Source: Aurelia coerulea
Taxonomy: Eukaryota > Cnidaria > Scyphozoa > Semaeostomeae > Ulmaridae
DNA: 64,000 bases
Direction of reading: 5' to 3'
Assembly (NCBI GenBank): GCA_039566865.1
Contig: CM076947.1
Coordinates: forward strand, 4,409,501-4,473,500
Below the pieces are notes generated by a model. It was not told the DNA's origin. It searched no databases and worked only from the letters and a program-made list of their open reading frames with translations. The position numbers were made by a program, and so were the translations under genes. Positions 1 through 10,789 of the stretch are shown here, one piece after another (the stretch's first letter is position 1; each line of letters starts with the position of its first letter).

Positions 1-1993
1 ACAGCTACAGTTGCAAAATTTATATAATATCTACTACTAGGTGTATCAGAAAAAATGGAGCATTGTCACATTGTCACCATGCCCTCTTGTGTTGCCTTAT
101 ATGACAAAGAATCTAAAAATATGTAGAACCTAACAATTAAGATAAAATTTGTAGCTAAACTATCTGAAGATAGCAAAAAGGTAGCCAAATGAGTGATTGG
201 CTAAATGAATGGTCTTTTGTTGTTACATGATTCTTTTGATCTTTGATTTCCTCCTGAGCATGAGAAATGGGGACTTTCCAGTGCGCCAGAGACAGTATTA
301 AATATTCATTTCCTTTTTGAGGGCAAATATTACATAGAGAAGAAATTTTCTCATAAAAGCGCCTTTCACTCTCAGAAATATGTACGTGTGGTTCAATTCA
401 CATCTCAGCACCTGAACTGGAATGAAAATACAACAAGTAACAACAATGGAGCTTAATTATTTCAACTGTTTGCTATCTGCAGTTAAATGACACAAATGGT
501 TTTCAGGACATGTCGTATATGCTTCCACTTCAAGTGGCTCCTTTAATGGTCACATCTTGCCACATTTGATAAATCTGATCATGTAAGGCAGCTTCAGATA
601 TACGCATTGGTCCATAAGTAGAATAATAGTTGCTGCTTCAACCTACTGCATGGGCAATCTAATCATTGCAAAACTTTAAAATTACATTTGTAAAATGCTA
701 TCGCCCCATTCTTTCAAGTGTAATTGGACATAATTTCAGAAAGAGCTTTGTTAGTATTATATAATGATATTAATTTTTGGAATTTATACCATTGTTTTAT
801 GGGAGAATATGTGAGGAAATATCTGAAGCTTTGACAAACATTAAACATAAGATCCTTTTGGATGATTACAAAGTCCGTCCTGAGCTAACAAGCATAAGAA
901 TATCTGATTATTGATTTCTTCATAACCCCAAATGATCGTTGATGCTGTTTTTTGCTACAGTCAGAGAGATGAGTGTTGCTGCTAAAGTCGCCTTCAATGG
1001 AAAATCGAGCGCCTTGTATAAGGACAAGAATCGCCTCAAAGTCAAAGGCAATATTTTGGTCTTTATGTCAAACGAGAATGATACACAAAAATCAAAAGTC
1101 ATTACCCCTAGTTTGCTTATAGTTCGTGCACGAAACTATTGGTGCATCTGTGTCAAATGAGATGTCATGTGAGATTTAGGATAACGCAAAATTACTTATG
1201 CAGAACCCTACAGAACGTTTCAATTGTTGCTATTCGCGGGCATCTAATTTGAGACAAGCAGTCACGAAGATAACCTCTGTGCAGAATGATATGCATGAAG
1301 ATGTTTTGGTTCAGTGTGATCTCGTGCCTTCTCCCAGTCAATGGCGCCATTGTTTGCTGGGATTCTGCACCTTTCTGTAGCTGTGTAGGAGGGGGATCCT
1401 TCTACCTTCGGTGATCCTGCAAATGCTAGCCTCTGTGCAGGCCGCCGGTTACATCATCCTCTAAAGTTGAGTTATTTGCATAATGAGTACTATCAATAAG
1501 TGGCTAATGATTCGTTTGTTCTAGAAAACGATTGTTTTGACATAATTAAGCTGCTAATGAAGTCAAGAACGTGCCAATTCTGGGTAATTTTGTTGCTGTG
1601 CCAGGGTAAACATCATGATAATTTATCCATCTTATGGTGTCAAATCTGTCTAACATGAAATAAGCCGACGTCAAATGTTGCTATAGGATCGCGGGAAACT
1701 TCTGTCTTGAGTGCGCTCTATGTGCGCTTTCTTTATTTCAGTGCCAATTAGCAGAGATAAAACGTTAATCAATTGCTTTAACGAGCATGACGAAAGTGGG
1801 TTACTTACTTTCTTTCTTTCTTTCTTTCTTTTTTTCTGACTGACTGACATCGAAGCCCCTTCTTAGATTACAAAGTGGACTTTGTAATCAAAAAGCAGCA
1901 ATTCAAAATAGATAGATAAAAATCAATGTGACCAACACAAGAAATAGTCAAGTTTTGAAGGTCTACATGATAGTAGCAATAATATACAGTATC
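1..1993. other. Stretch without a supported gene; decayed coding traces and simple repeats
   Basis: No intact gene is visible. On the minus strand there are two short coherent reading stretches, around 1197-1380 (reading TMAPLTGRRHEITLNQN) and around 535-605 (reading YGPMRISEAALHDQIYQMW, followed by a stop). They look like remains of one decayed coding sequence, possibly a transposase, but I do not recognise the family. A CTTT microsatellite lies at about 1806-1832, and a perfect 10-bp stem with a 4-base loop (GATTACAAAG / CTTTGTAATC) lies at 1866-1889. Confidence 0.3.
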
Positions 1994-4900
1994 TCACACA
2001 CTTGTAAATGCCTTGCAGGTCTTTGCCATTAAAACAGAGTCCATGCACATTGAAAACTGGTGGTATGTTTCAAATGACTCTGGAAGTGTCAGTTGGAGGG
2101 CACACGTAGATGAAAGAACGGCAGGGTTGGCTGAAAAAAAACAACTCTAATCTTCTGAAAAGGCAGCACCTTGCAACCAGTGCAAAAATGAATAAAAATC
2201 TCCAGCTTGTTTGTGTCTGCTTCTTCCAAGAATCGCATAAGGTAATCATGGACTTTTCGATGCTCTTCATTTAATTCTGGGAAGGAAAGTTTCTCTGCTA
2301 TCACATTAAATGTTAGTTGATCTGCTTTATACACAAAAAGTGGCTCAAAAAGATCAGCATTTTTTGCCAACACATCCAAAAAACCAAGTATCTCAATTCC
2401 CTTTCTTATTTGTTGTAGAGCCACTATCCTTTTACCAATTACATCTTGATACACAAGAGATTGCATCATGCTGTCTTTTGTAGCACTCTAGAAGAGGTTT
2501 AATATGAGAATAGCAAAGAATCTAAGATAAACTATACCCCTGGGGGACTAGATGGGGGCAAGACTTGCGACAGAGGGTAGGGGCCTGGATGGGTGAAGGG
2601 GGCCTGGTTTTCAGAAAGTTACCCATTTCTAATTGCCTTGTACCCACCTTTATGGTGAAGGTGGAAAATTACCCATTCTACAATGTTTTGCCAATTAATG
2701 CCATATCTACCCAGTATAAGAAAACTCTGCTGGAATGATTTTGGTGTATAGAAAGAAAGGCAGATAAGTTTACCAAGCCACATTTGCAACACATTTGCCC
2801 TTGAAAGATAGATGCTTATCTTTGCAATCTTTTTGCAGCAGGAAACAGTTGCACAGGAAATGATTAATTACTAACATTAATTTGATTGAACACATCTAAT
2901 TTGCAGCAGCTAACATTTTGAGTGACACTCTTAGGTGTCAAATAGAGGTTGTGCCACATTTACTAAATTTTGAAAATCCCCCCACCCTCACTAACTAATG
3001 TCATGGAAAGTGTGAGCAAACATTTTTCGTTTGTTTACTGAAGGCAAGTTTTGTCTCAATAAAGTAATACTGTAACCTTTAATGACTTTTGAAAGTTCCC
3101 CCAAAGACGTCAATAAGACTGACTGTATGATTAAGTTTTCAACATATTTTGTACCCCCTTCTATTTGGCAGATGAGAGTAATAAATTATCGTGGTTCATT
3201 TTTCACTAAATTCCACAGTAGTACAGCCCTTCTTAACATAGAAATGTTTAAAATCTACTTACAGTAAGAAGTTGAGTGAGTCCACTCTCACTCACCAGCA
3301 GCTGAAACTCATCCTCATTATTAAGTGTTTGCAGGGCACTTTCATCTATTTCAGAAGTTGGTCCAAAAATCTGTTAAAGAAAGCAATAGTATTGAAAATA
3401 AAGTGATATTGAGTATAAAATAGCCTGTGTTCATTCAGTATGTGCTGTATGTACATTAAGCAATTTTGAGTTTGCAGCACAGGCACATTACATGGACAAG
3501 ACAACTTACTGTAAGAATTCACTAGAATTTTCAAAACTCTTCACATAAAAAGAATTCTGAAGCAAAATGAATGACTGTGGCATTTTTGAACAGGAATTTT
3601 TAAGTTACTGTAAGAAACTACATAAAAATATTCCCAAGAATTCTTCGGAATTCATTTATGCATCAAGACTACATCAAAATAAAATAATTTTGGACGATCA
3701 AACTTTCAGACAGATTTTTTTCAAAAAGTTGGATTGTCCAAAACCTGGTGATATCGGGCATTTTTTGTTCAAAAGTTTGCATCAAAATAGAAACAACATG
3801 AATTCTCCCATGGTGATGGAGGCGCAGTACCTCTTCCTTTCAATGTGAGAGCTGCTTTCAAAACTATTTCCTTTGTCAAAAATGTTTTCTGATCACATTT
3901 AGTTGAAGTTGCACATAATTAAATAACGTGAAATCGCAACTAGTCCAGTGGCGTCGTGGCCGGGGGGCCATGGGGCCAGGGGGCCATGGCCCCCCTGTGA
4001 AAATGCTATCGGAAAATTTGTCAGTTTTCCATTCTTGTCGGAAAATCGAAAGAAATTTAATTAATCCATTTTCCTTACATAGCTACTTTATGGCAATCGA
4101 AATGTGTACATGAAATATCACTTTTTCAATCGCAAAAACATAGTTTTGATGAAAAAGTAGGTTTTTCGGCAAAAAACTAGGTCCTTCGTTCATTTTCCTG
4201 CAAAAAATTCCTTTTTCAATCGAAAGAAAAGTGTGTTTTCTATTGGAAAAATCGACACATTAGGCGCAAAAAGTTTCGAAGGAATAAATTTCAGATAAAT
4301 ACTTTCGGTCAAAACATTCTTGGACCTTTTCCCTGAAAATTCGGTCATTTTACCTACATTTTGGTGACTAAATACGATAAATTTAAAATTTATTTTGCAC
4401 GTTTCATACTTTAAAAATGTCATGCATTTATGGTTTGTGCATTAAGCTTTCAATGAGTTGCTCGTCAGAATTTGCACAAGTGAATATTGTTGAGGAAGAT
4501 GGAAATGATTACTAAGATGGGATTACTTTCAGTTTCTGTAAACGGATGCTTATAGAAAGGAAGATTTATATCAAGCTATCACGTTGTTATGTAAAATTTG
4601 AAAACGATCTATTTTTCAGTGCTTTTGAGGTCCTTTTTTCGAAATTTCCCATGAAAAACAAATAGTAGATTCTTCAAAATAGGGGCGTTTTGCAACGATC
4701 TAAAGGGCGTGGTCACAAAATATTTTCCCGGGGGCAACCCCTGGACCCCCAGTCTTCCTCCCTCCTTGTGCATCTAGCTTCAGGCTCACCTCCAACACCA
4801 ATCACGTCTCAACAACAGCCTCACCTCCAACAAGAATCGCCTCTTAACAGGACTGCTGTGTCCCTTTGAAAAATTCTTCGCTATTATGGAACTTTTATCT

Positions 4901-7900
4901 GACAAAAGTTCAGAGACATTTTGCCACTTTTTATACGTTATATTCCTGCTTAATTTTTGTCGGAAAAATGTCTCTTTGTCAGAAAATTCTGACCCTCTGC
5001 CCCCCCCTAAATAGACGGGGAAAATAAGCTAACCATCTAAGCAAGTGCCTAACCACAGTTTTTAAGGTTTACGTTGTTAGAAAAGGCCATTAAGATTAAT
5101 TTAAGACTATGTGCCATTTGTGAAAAGTATCGAGTGTCACGTGATCGATGACGTCACAGAAGGGCTTAATGTCACTAAATACTTAGATAACTTTTGACAG
5201 ATGTGTTGTAATAACTTGGGATTTGCATAGTTGAAAATAGCATTTGAAGAGCTTTCGAATGATGTATTGCTTTTTGCAATTTAGTGAAATGCGAAAAATT
5301 TTCTATGACATCATCAATTACATGACGTCATAATTGACTAATTTTAAAACAATTTCAGCTGAGATTTTTTCCTTGATTTGTACTAAATCAACAATGTAGA
5401 TTCCGAATCTGCAGTCAGAAAACACTAATAATTCATAGGAATGTAAAATCATGTCTTGTCATTTTCCCTATTGTGTTTGAACTGAGGCAATATCATGGGA
5501 AAATGCTCAAGCCAAAATTGATGTACCTATGAAATATAGGTGTTTTTTACTGCAGATTCGGAATCTACGTGGTTCATTCAATAGAAAAAGAAAAAAATTT
5601 CAGCTAAAATGGTTTTGAACATAATTGTCAATTATGACGTCATGTCTTTAGTGACGTCATAGAAAATTTTTGAATTTCACTAAAATGCAAAAAGCTATAC
5701 ACCGTTCAAAAGCTCTTCAGACGCTCTTTTCAACTATGCAAATTCCAAGTTAATCCAACACATCTGTCAAAAGTTATCGAAGTATTTAGGGACACAAGCT
5801 CTTCTTTGGAATCATCGATCACGTGACATTCAAAACTTTTCAGAAATGGCACATTGTCTTTTAAATCAATCCTAACGGCCCATTCTAACAATATAAACCT
5901 TAAAAGCTGTGGTTAGGCAGGCACTTGCTTAGATGGTTAGCTTATTTTCCCTGTCTAAAAATCATGATCCCACGACGCCACTGAACTAGTCTTATCATAT
6001 ATTTTGGTATCAAGCAAAAATTGTCCGTGTGAAAGTGTTCGTGTCCGAAATTTTTGAAAGAGCGCCTGAAAGTTTTTTGTCCAAAGTTGTTTTTCAGAAA
6101 CGTTTCCATCCAAAATTTTCTATTGTGATGTAAACTAAATTCTTTTCAGGTTGTGAACAATATGATTTTGATGTACACAGTCTGTACTGTAAGATAAAAT
6201 CCAGTATTGCTCACCATAGAACTTGTAGTCACAATGAAATATTTGAAGGGCAACTTTACTAAATGGGCCAAAGACTGCAGGAGGGAATTGATTAAGTTTC
6301 GAAACTTAATCAATTCTAACCTGCAGTCTTTGGCCCATTTAGTAAAGTGCTGCTGAAAAACAAATTTTTTACAACCATTTGTGAGGTGATAAATTAAATA
6401 AAAACTTTTATGCCAAGACATACCAATTTCATGTAGCCTTTCAGCATAGGATTTGTAGCATCTTCCACACTCAAACATGTGATTGTTTCTGTCAGATCAC
6501 CAGTGACAAAGTACGTGAATACACCAGGTGATAAACAGGCTGGACCAACACCAACTTGTACTATGCTATGGGCAAAGATCTTTCCCACTAGTTCCAAAAC
6601 ACCAGATAACACTGTGCCAGCATTGTGTACAGGCAATTTCCTTGAGTCGGCACCTTCAAATAGGGGTGGCAAGTCACCACCTCCTTCCATCATTTGGCAG
6701 AAAACATCAGAGTAGAATTGACGCAAAACTCCACCTGTGTCGATGGCTGCTTGGCCTTTGTACTGAATTGCCAATTTTATGTTGGGTTGAAAATCACTTG
6801 ACTTGTAGTAAGCCAATGCCTCTTCAAGTGCATAGTCAGGAGAAACTCTGAGACGCTCCTTCATGTCACCAAGCTTGCTTTTGAGGTATGTCCATGCAGA
6901 TTCCAAGGAATCAAAATTTGTGTCATCCTTTTCATTCTGTTTATCTAAAAGCTCATGAACCAGATTGGTTAAATCTGTGACATGTTCTGTAGCATTTTGT
7001 GAGCTAGCAGTACTACTTCCTGGGATTGCTATCAAGTCAGCAGACAAAGTTTGCTGATCAACACCATTTTGCCTATCTGTGGCAGAATTTAATGAAGAAC
7101 TTGCTTCAGTATCATTAATGATGATAGTTGTGATCTCTTGAGCAGCATCTCCAGTTGATGTCAAGATACTTGGTCTTCCAGTTTCAATGCTGCTGGTGCT
7201 CTGGCCTGTAGTAGAGGGTTGAGGGGAACCAGCATTATCATCATCATCACTGTCATCTTTGACATATGACAGTGGAACATTGAGGCAGCAATAAAGTTTT
7301 CCCTGACCACATAGTCCTCTCAGAGCTGCGAAATTCCAATCAAAGTTCATATCAGTGACAGGAGTTGAAATTCTGTTTCTCTCTCGTTTTACGTAGTCAT
7401 AGTTTCCACTGTTTATGAGAGGGTATTTTGTCCTGAACAGTGAGGTGATCCTTTCCTTAATCTCCACAGCTTTATCTTCCTGATTCAAACTGACGAATCC
7501 TTTCAGGAGTACCATATCATCCTCCAAGATGTACTCATCTTTTTCTTCCTCCACTGAGACAAATCCAATCAGCCATACGTAAACAGACTTGGATGGAGCT
7601 GCCTTCTTTGCTGCCTTGTTTGGTTTGAATCTCCATGGGTGCCCTGGCTGTGCTTTACGTTTTTGGTGAAATGCAGCTTGATTCTGGTGCGGAGGTCTTG
7701 GAAGTGATGACCTTTCCTGCCCTTGTTCGCCTGCACGGCCAATGTGTGCAGGTTGCTGTTGACTACTAGGCCCAGGCTTAGGCCTATTGTTACGTGATTC
7801 CTCTACAATTGAGGAACTGCCAGGAATACTGAGGTCTTCAATTGCATTCCTTGCAGCGCCTCTAATCAAGCTTTGGGTTCTTTGAAACACGGTTTGGGGG

Positions 7901-7980
7901 CTCATGCGTACATTATCAGCCCTGCTGGCAGCAAGCTCTTCCCTAACAATTTGTCTCAGACGTTCGTCTTCCTCAGCCAT
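1994..7980 (-). CDS. HECT-type E3 ubiquitin ligase-like gene, three exons, with a one-base frameshift near the catalytic cysteine
   Basis: Exons in transcript order are 7980-6424, 3370-3263 and 2487-1994. The ATG at 7980 (MAEEDERLRQIV) is preferred because the frame upstream of it has no other ATG. Borders are good: donor TTG|gtatgt at 6424, acceptor ttctttaacag before 3370, donor ACT|gtaagt at 3263, acceptor cctcttctag before 2487. All joins are phase 0. The N-terminal 350 or so residues are Ser/Gln-rich, with an acidic patch (DDSDDDD). From about residue 390 the sequence matches a HECT N-lobe (AIQYKGQAAIDTGGVLRQFY). Exon 3 carries FCTG and the C-lobe. The expected catalytic segment STCALQLTLP is readable only in another frame, one base off, after an A8/T8 run at 2134-2141; the Cys codon is 2104-2102 and the stop is at 1994. 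HECT ligases pass ubiquitin from E2 to a substrate through this Cys. The length (about 719 residues if the frame is continuous) fits the short HECT proteins expanded in cnidarians. The break may be a real mutation or a homopolymer sequencing error. Confidence 0.75.
2488..3262. other. Intron 2 of the HECT-like gene
   Basis: This is the 775-bp intron between the donor at 3262 and the acceptor at 2488. I see no element with ends in it; it is AT-rich apart from a G-rich patch at about 2540-2610. Confidence 0.6.
3946..5983. mobile_element. Non-autonomous hAT-type element with an internal long palindrome
   Basis: The ends are inverted (CAGTGGCGTCGTGG at the left, CCACGACGCCACTG at the right) and are flanked by a perfect 8-bp target duplication, AACTAGTC, at 3938-3945 and 5984-5991. 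An 8-bp duplication with CAG...CTG ends is typical of the hAT superfamily. No transposase frame is present. The inner part from about 5010 to 5966 folds back on itself: GGGAAAATAAGCTAACC near 5020 pairs with its reverse complement near 5940, and GATTCGGAATCTAC-type sequence near 5555 pairs with 5390-5410. A stretch around 4683-4760 resembles one at about 57945-58022, suggesting family members elsewhere. Confidence 0.85.
6253..6348. repeat. 96-bp nearly perfect palindrome without a spacer
   Basis: The left arm starts ACTTTACTAAATGGGCC and the right arm ends with its exact complement. The two arms meet at TTTC|GAAA (6300/6301) with no loop. Only about 4 bases (GAGG against TAAC) fail to pair. 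It lies in intron 1 of the HECT-like gene, 75 bp from the donor. Confidence 0.9.
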
Positions 7981-8572
7981 CTTGATCAGTGTGCGGCGGA
8001 AAAGGCGCGGAAAATCCCAGCCTTGTTCGTTCACGTGCTTAGGGGGATTCCTTTAATTCGGGAACTTTTTCCTTGAATGTTTCTTCGAGGATCCGGGAAC
8101 TTTTTCGTTGAATGTTTTTCGAGAGGATCCGGGAACTTTTTCCTTGAATGCTTTTTTAAGGGGATCCGGGAACTTTTTCTTGAAACGAAAAACTGGTTGG
8201 TTGGATGTGCATGCATACCTTGAACTTGCAAGGATGAATCACCTTGAATGTGGATGAATAAGAATCTTGAATATGAATTGTTTTGTTGAATGTGAATAAT
8301 ACCTTGAATATGAATGATTTCGTTGAAGGTGAATGATATTATATCGTTGAATGTGAATGAAAATTACCCTTGAATATGAATGATTTTGTTGAATGTGCAT
8401 CAATGAGCCATGGTTCAATTTTGCTACAAATGACCAACCATAAACAGAGCAGGTGGCAAATTTTTGAAGAAAGATCATAGGAAAAGATGAGCCTAGGATT
8501 TGTAACATCGCCCGAAAATCTAAGACAAGTGCATGCGCCTGCGCAGCGCAATCATCAGTTTCAAAATCAATG
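7981..8572. promoter_or_regulatory. Divergent promoter region with two minisatellites
   Basis: The HECT-like gene starts leftward at 7980 and a plus-strand gene starts rightward at about 8573, so this 590-bp gap probably holds a shared promoter. It contains about four copies of a 41-44 bp unit around GGATCCGGGAACTTTTTC (8058-8185), then a degenerate array of TTGAATRTGAATGA-like units (8235-8402). No TATA box is evident. Confidence 0.5.
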
Positions 8573-8695
8573 ATGGCGGCGCACCCACGACTTGCAGCGA
8601 AGAAACCTGCTGGATTCTACGAGGAAGTCAAGGCGACTTTTGGCGATGATAGACGCGGCAAAAGATCTTCCAAGAAGAAAGAAGAAGCACATCAA
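8573..8695 (+). CDS. Small basic frame, possible first exon of the chromo-barrel gene
   Basis: An ATG in good context (gATGGCGGCGCAC) opens 40 codons rich in Lys and Arg (GFYEEVKATFGDDRRGKRSS), ending at TAA at 8693-8695. It sits directly upstream of the exon at 8949. No convincing donor is visible before the stop, so the link to that exon is not proven. It may be a separate small protein or part of a longer transcript. Confidence 0.35.
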
Positions 8696-8948
8696 TAACA
8701 TCTTTTGATGAGGCCTAGGCCTTAACTACAACACTACGCATGCTGTTTGTTTTGTCTGCAACTGGAACTAAGTAAAACGTAGTACTGTCATTATGTAGGC
8801 AACAATAATTTGTTCATAATTGTTTTTCATGCATGCAAAGATATTAGAAGTTGCTATTATAATACTAATAGGAGACTTAGTTAAAAAGCATAAATCAAGC
8901 TGTCTGCTATTATCTGATAGAATTTCATAAGTTTTCATTCTTTTTCAG

Positions 8949-9539
8949 ATCGTTGAACGAGATCCTGTACAGAAGAAGATCAAAGTGCACTATGTAGGGT
9001 ATGGCTCCGAGGATGATGAATGGCACAATTGTTCTGGAGACAATAGACCTGTTGTGAAATTTGTTCCCCTACCAACCCCTAGTCAGTCCTCTTTAAATGA
9101 TCGCTATTCAATGTTTTGCGATTCACTGGCACGAAAAATCAAATTTTCACTGTTCATAACAAAGAGGGTAAATCCAGACACCCTCGTATCTATTGAAGTG
9201 GACAGAGATGTGATGCCCTTATTCCTGTCAAATGTAAAGCACTCAGAGACTACGAGAGGGAGAACCACAAGTTACTCTGTGTCAAACAATCGTGACCTAG
9301 ATGTCTTGTTTGGAGAGGGCTGGGACTACCGGATTGAAAATCTTGAGGGTGATTTTTCATATGTAACACAGGGGACTGTTAGTTTTTTCCTTAGGAAGGT
9401 CAAACCTTTCCTTGAATACAAGATTGTGGGGAATACTCCTGTTCAATGCTGGATTAGCAGAAGTAGCCTCTTCAACTTCAATTTTGTACGCAAGGAGGGC
9501 ACTAAATGTCAATTTGAAGCTGGCAATTGGATGGCATGA
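8949..9539 (+). CDS. Chromo-barrel (MBT/Tudor-knot-like) domain exon, terminal
   Basis: The exon begins after a pyrimidine-rich acceptor (attctttttcag at 8948). Its first residues read IVERDPVQKKIKVHYVGYGSEDDEW, with no ATG needed. The strand pattern ending in HYVGYGSEDDEW is the hallmark of chromo-barrel domains that bind methylated histone tails or nucleic acid (MSL3/MOF type). About 165 further residues follow without a domain I recognise, ending in FEAGNWMA and a stop at 9537-9539. The upstream exon is unresolved. Its divergent arrangement with the HECT-like gene suggests a common promoter. Confidence 0.5.
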   Translation: MVERDPVQKKIKVHYVGYGSEDDEWHNCSGDNRPVVKFVPLPTPSQSSLNDRYSMFCDSLARKIKFSLFITKRVNPDTLVSIEVDRDVMPLFLSNVKHSETTRGRTTSYSVSNNRDLDVLFGEGWDYRIENLEGDFSYVTQGTVSFFLRKVKPFLEYKIVGNTPVQCWISRSSLFNFNFVRKEGTKCQFEAGNWMA

Positions 9540-9918
9540 AAAGTCATCACTTGTGTAAACTTAACTAACTGATTAAAATTCATCACATTTTGTGACTATA
9601 AACAAATGTTGAGTCTTTGCATAAATCAAACAAAACTAGTGCCATTAACTATTCCTTTTAATTTTGGTTCTGGAAACTACGGTTCTAGTTAAGGAAAATT
9701 ATGTCAATTGTCACAAACAATCAAAACAATTGTCTAGCAAGGTCACTCAGCAGAACAGATGGCTCTCCATTTTCGTGTTTCTGGGAGCTTTATCAAGTGA
9801 CATGGAGCACAGAAAGGCTTATGTTTGCAAACTGTACACTCTTTCAAGCAGGTTTTGATGTTGTGGCCCTTTTTCAGTGCAGTTTGTGCAATGTTGTTCA
9901 GCTTTTACTCGCATGCAT
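9540..9918. other. Spacer between convergent frames
   Basis: This lies between the stop of the plus-strand chromo-barrel exon (9539) and the stop of the minus-strand transposase-like gene (9919). I see nothing else in it. Confidence 0.5.
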
Positions 9919-10535
9919 TTAAGATCCTTCAGATATTCCAGGCTTTTTTTTCTGAAGAAGTTGTGTGAAGGCTTCAATGGATCTATGATTTGTTGCACTG
10001 AAAAAAGACTTGGTTGAATCATGGTTCAGCTTCTCCAGGCCTTGTTGGTTGAACAGGTTGATGTTGCCATATACCTCTAAAAACTCTGGAACATGATACA
10101 AGAATGCATGCATGTATGGTGTGATATGTTTTGTGACATACACTGAGAGGAACAGACTCATCCATTTCCTGATATCATCACGAATTTCAATATTGGCTTG
10201 AAAATTTGTAATTTTTCTATAGATGGTGAAAAAGTCAACCCAGATTTGCTGTATAATGTTTTTATCATCTTCTTGAGGAAGTAGGAGTGGAATGTCAATA
10301 TGACTAAATAGTCTCAATTTCTCAGGCCCAGTAAGGTCCCTCCATTTTAGCTCCTTGGTATCTTTGGAGACAAACCATTTAAAGTCAATTTTGCAAGTCT
10401 CATTCAAAAATCTTTCATATCTAGCCATGTGCTTGTACTTTACAGTATCAAAACCATTGTTGAAAACTTTCTTCTTTTCAATCGCATCTGCTACACGAAG
10501 AGCCAATATAAGCAAAGTTTGCAGATTGTCTGTGA

Positions 10536-10789
10536 GTAGTAGTAGTAGTAGTAATTTATTTTAAGTGGGCTGATAGGGTTTCTAGCTATTTAAAGCTAAT
10601 GTAGGCCCACTATGCATGCCGCATCCAGGCATGGGACCCCTAGTTTAACGTCCCTTCCGAAGGACGGCGCGAGGTGAGTTGAGAGGTCAGGCCCCAGAGG
10701 TCACCCATCCGGAGTTTGACCTCACTCGACAGAGCTTAACTTCAGTAACCTGACGGAAACTGTTTAAGCCACTCGGCCACTCACCCGCA
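10536..10789 (-). mobile_element. SINE with a tRNA-like head and a 5S rRNA-like segment
   Basis: Read on the minus strand it begins GGGTGAGTGGCCGAGTGG, a good tRNA A box of Leu/Ser type. It continues with GAAGTTAAGCTCTGTCGAG and GGATGGGTGACC, which match the internal control region of 5S rRNA. The tail is CTACTACTAC repeats. TGTGA at 10531-10535 and 10790-10794 is a 5-bp target duplication. Deleting the insert restores the host reading frame. A second copy lies at 30384-30570. Confidence 0.85.

Larger units (their letters stand above)
3371..6423. other. Intron 1 of the HECT-like gene, carrying a hAT-type element and a palindrome
   Basis: The 3.05-kb intron is two-thirds inserted DNA: the hAT-type element at 3946-5983, and a 96-bp palindrome at 6253-6348 close to the donor. 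A missing small exon cannot be excluded, but the flanking exons join in phase 0 without one. Confidence 0.6.
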
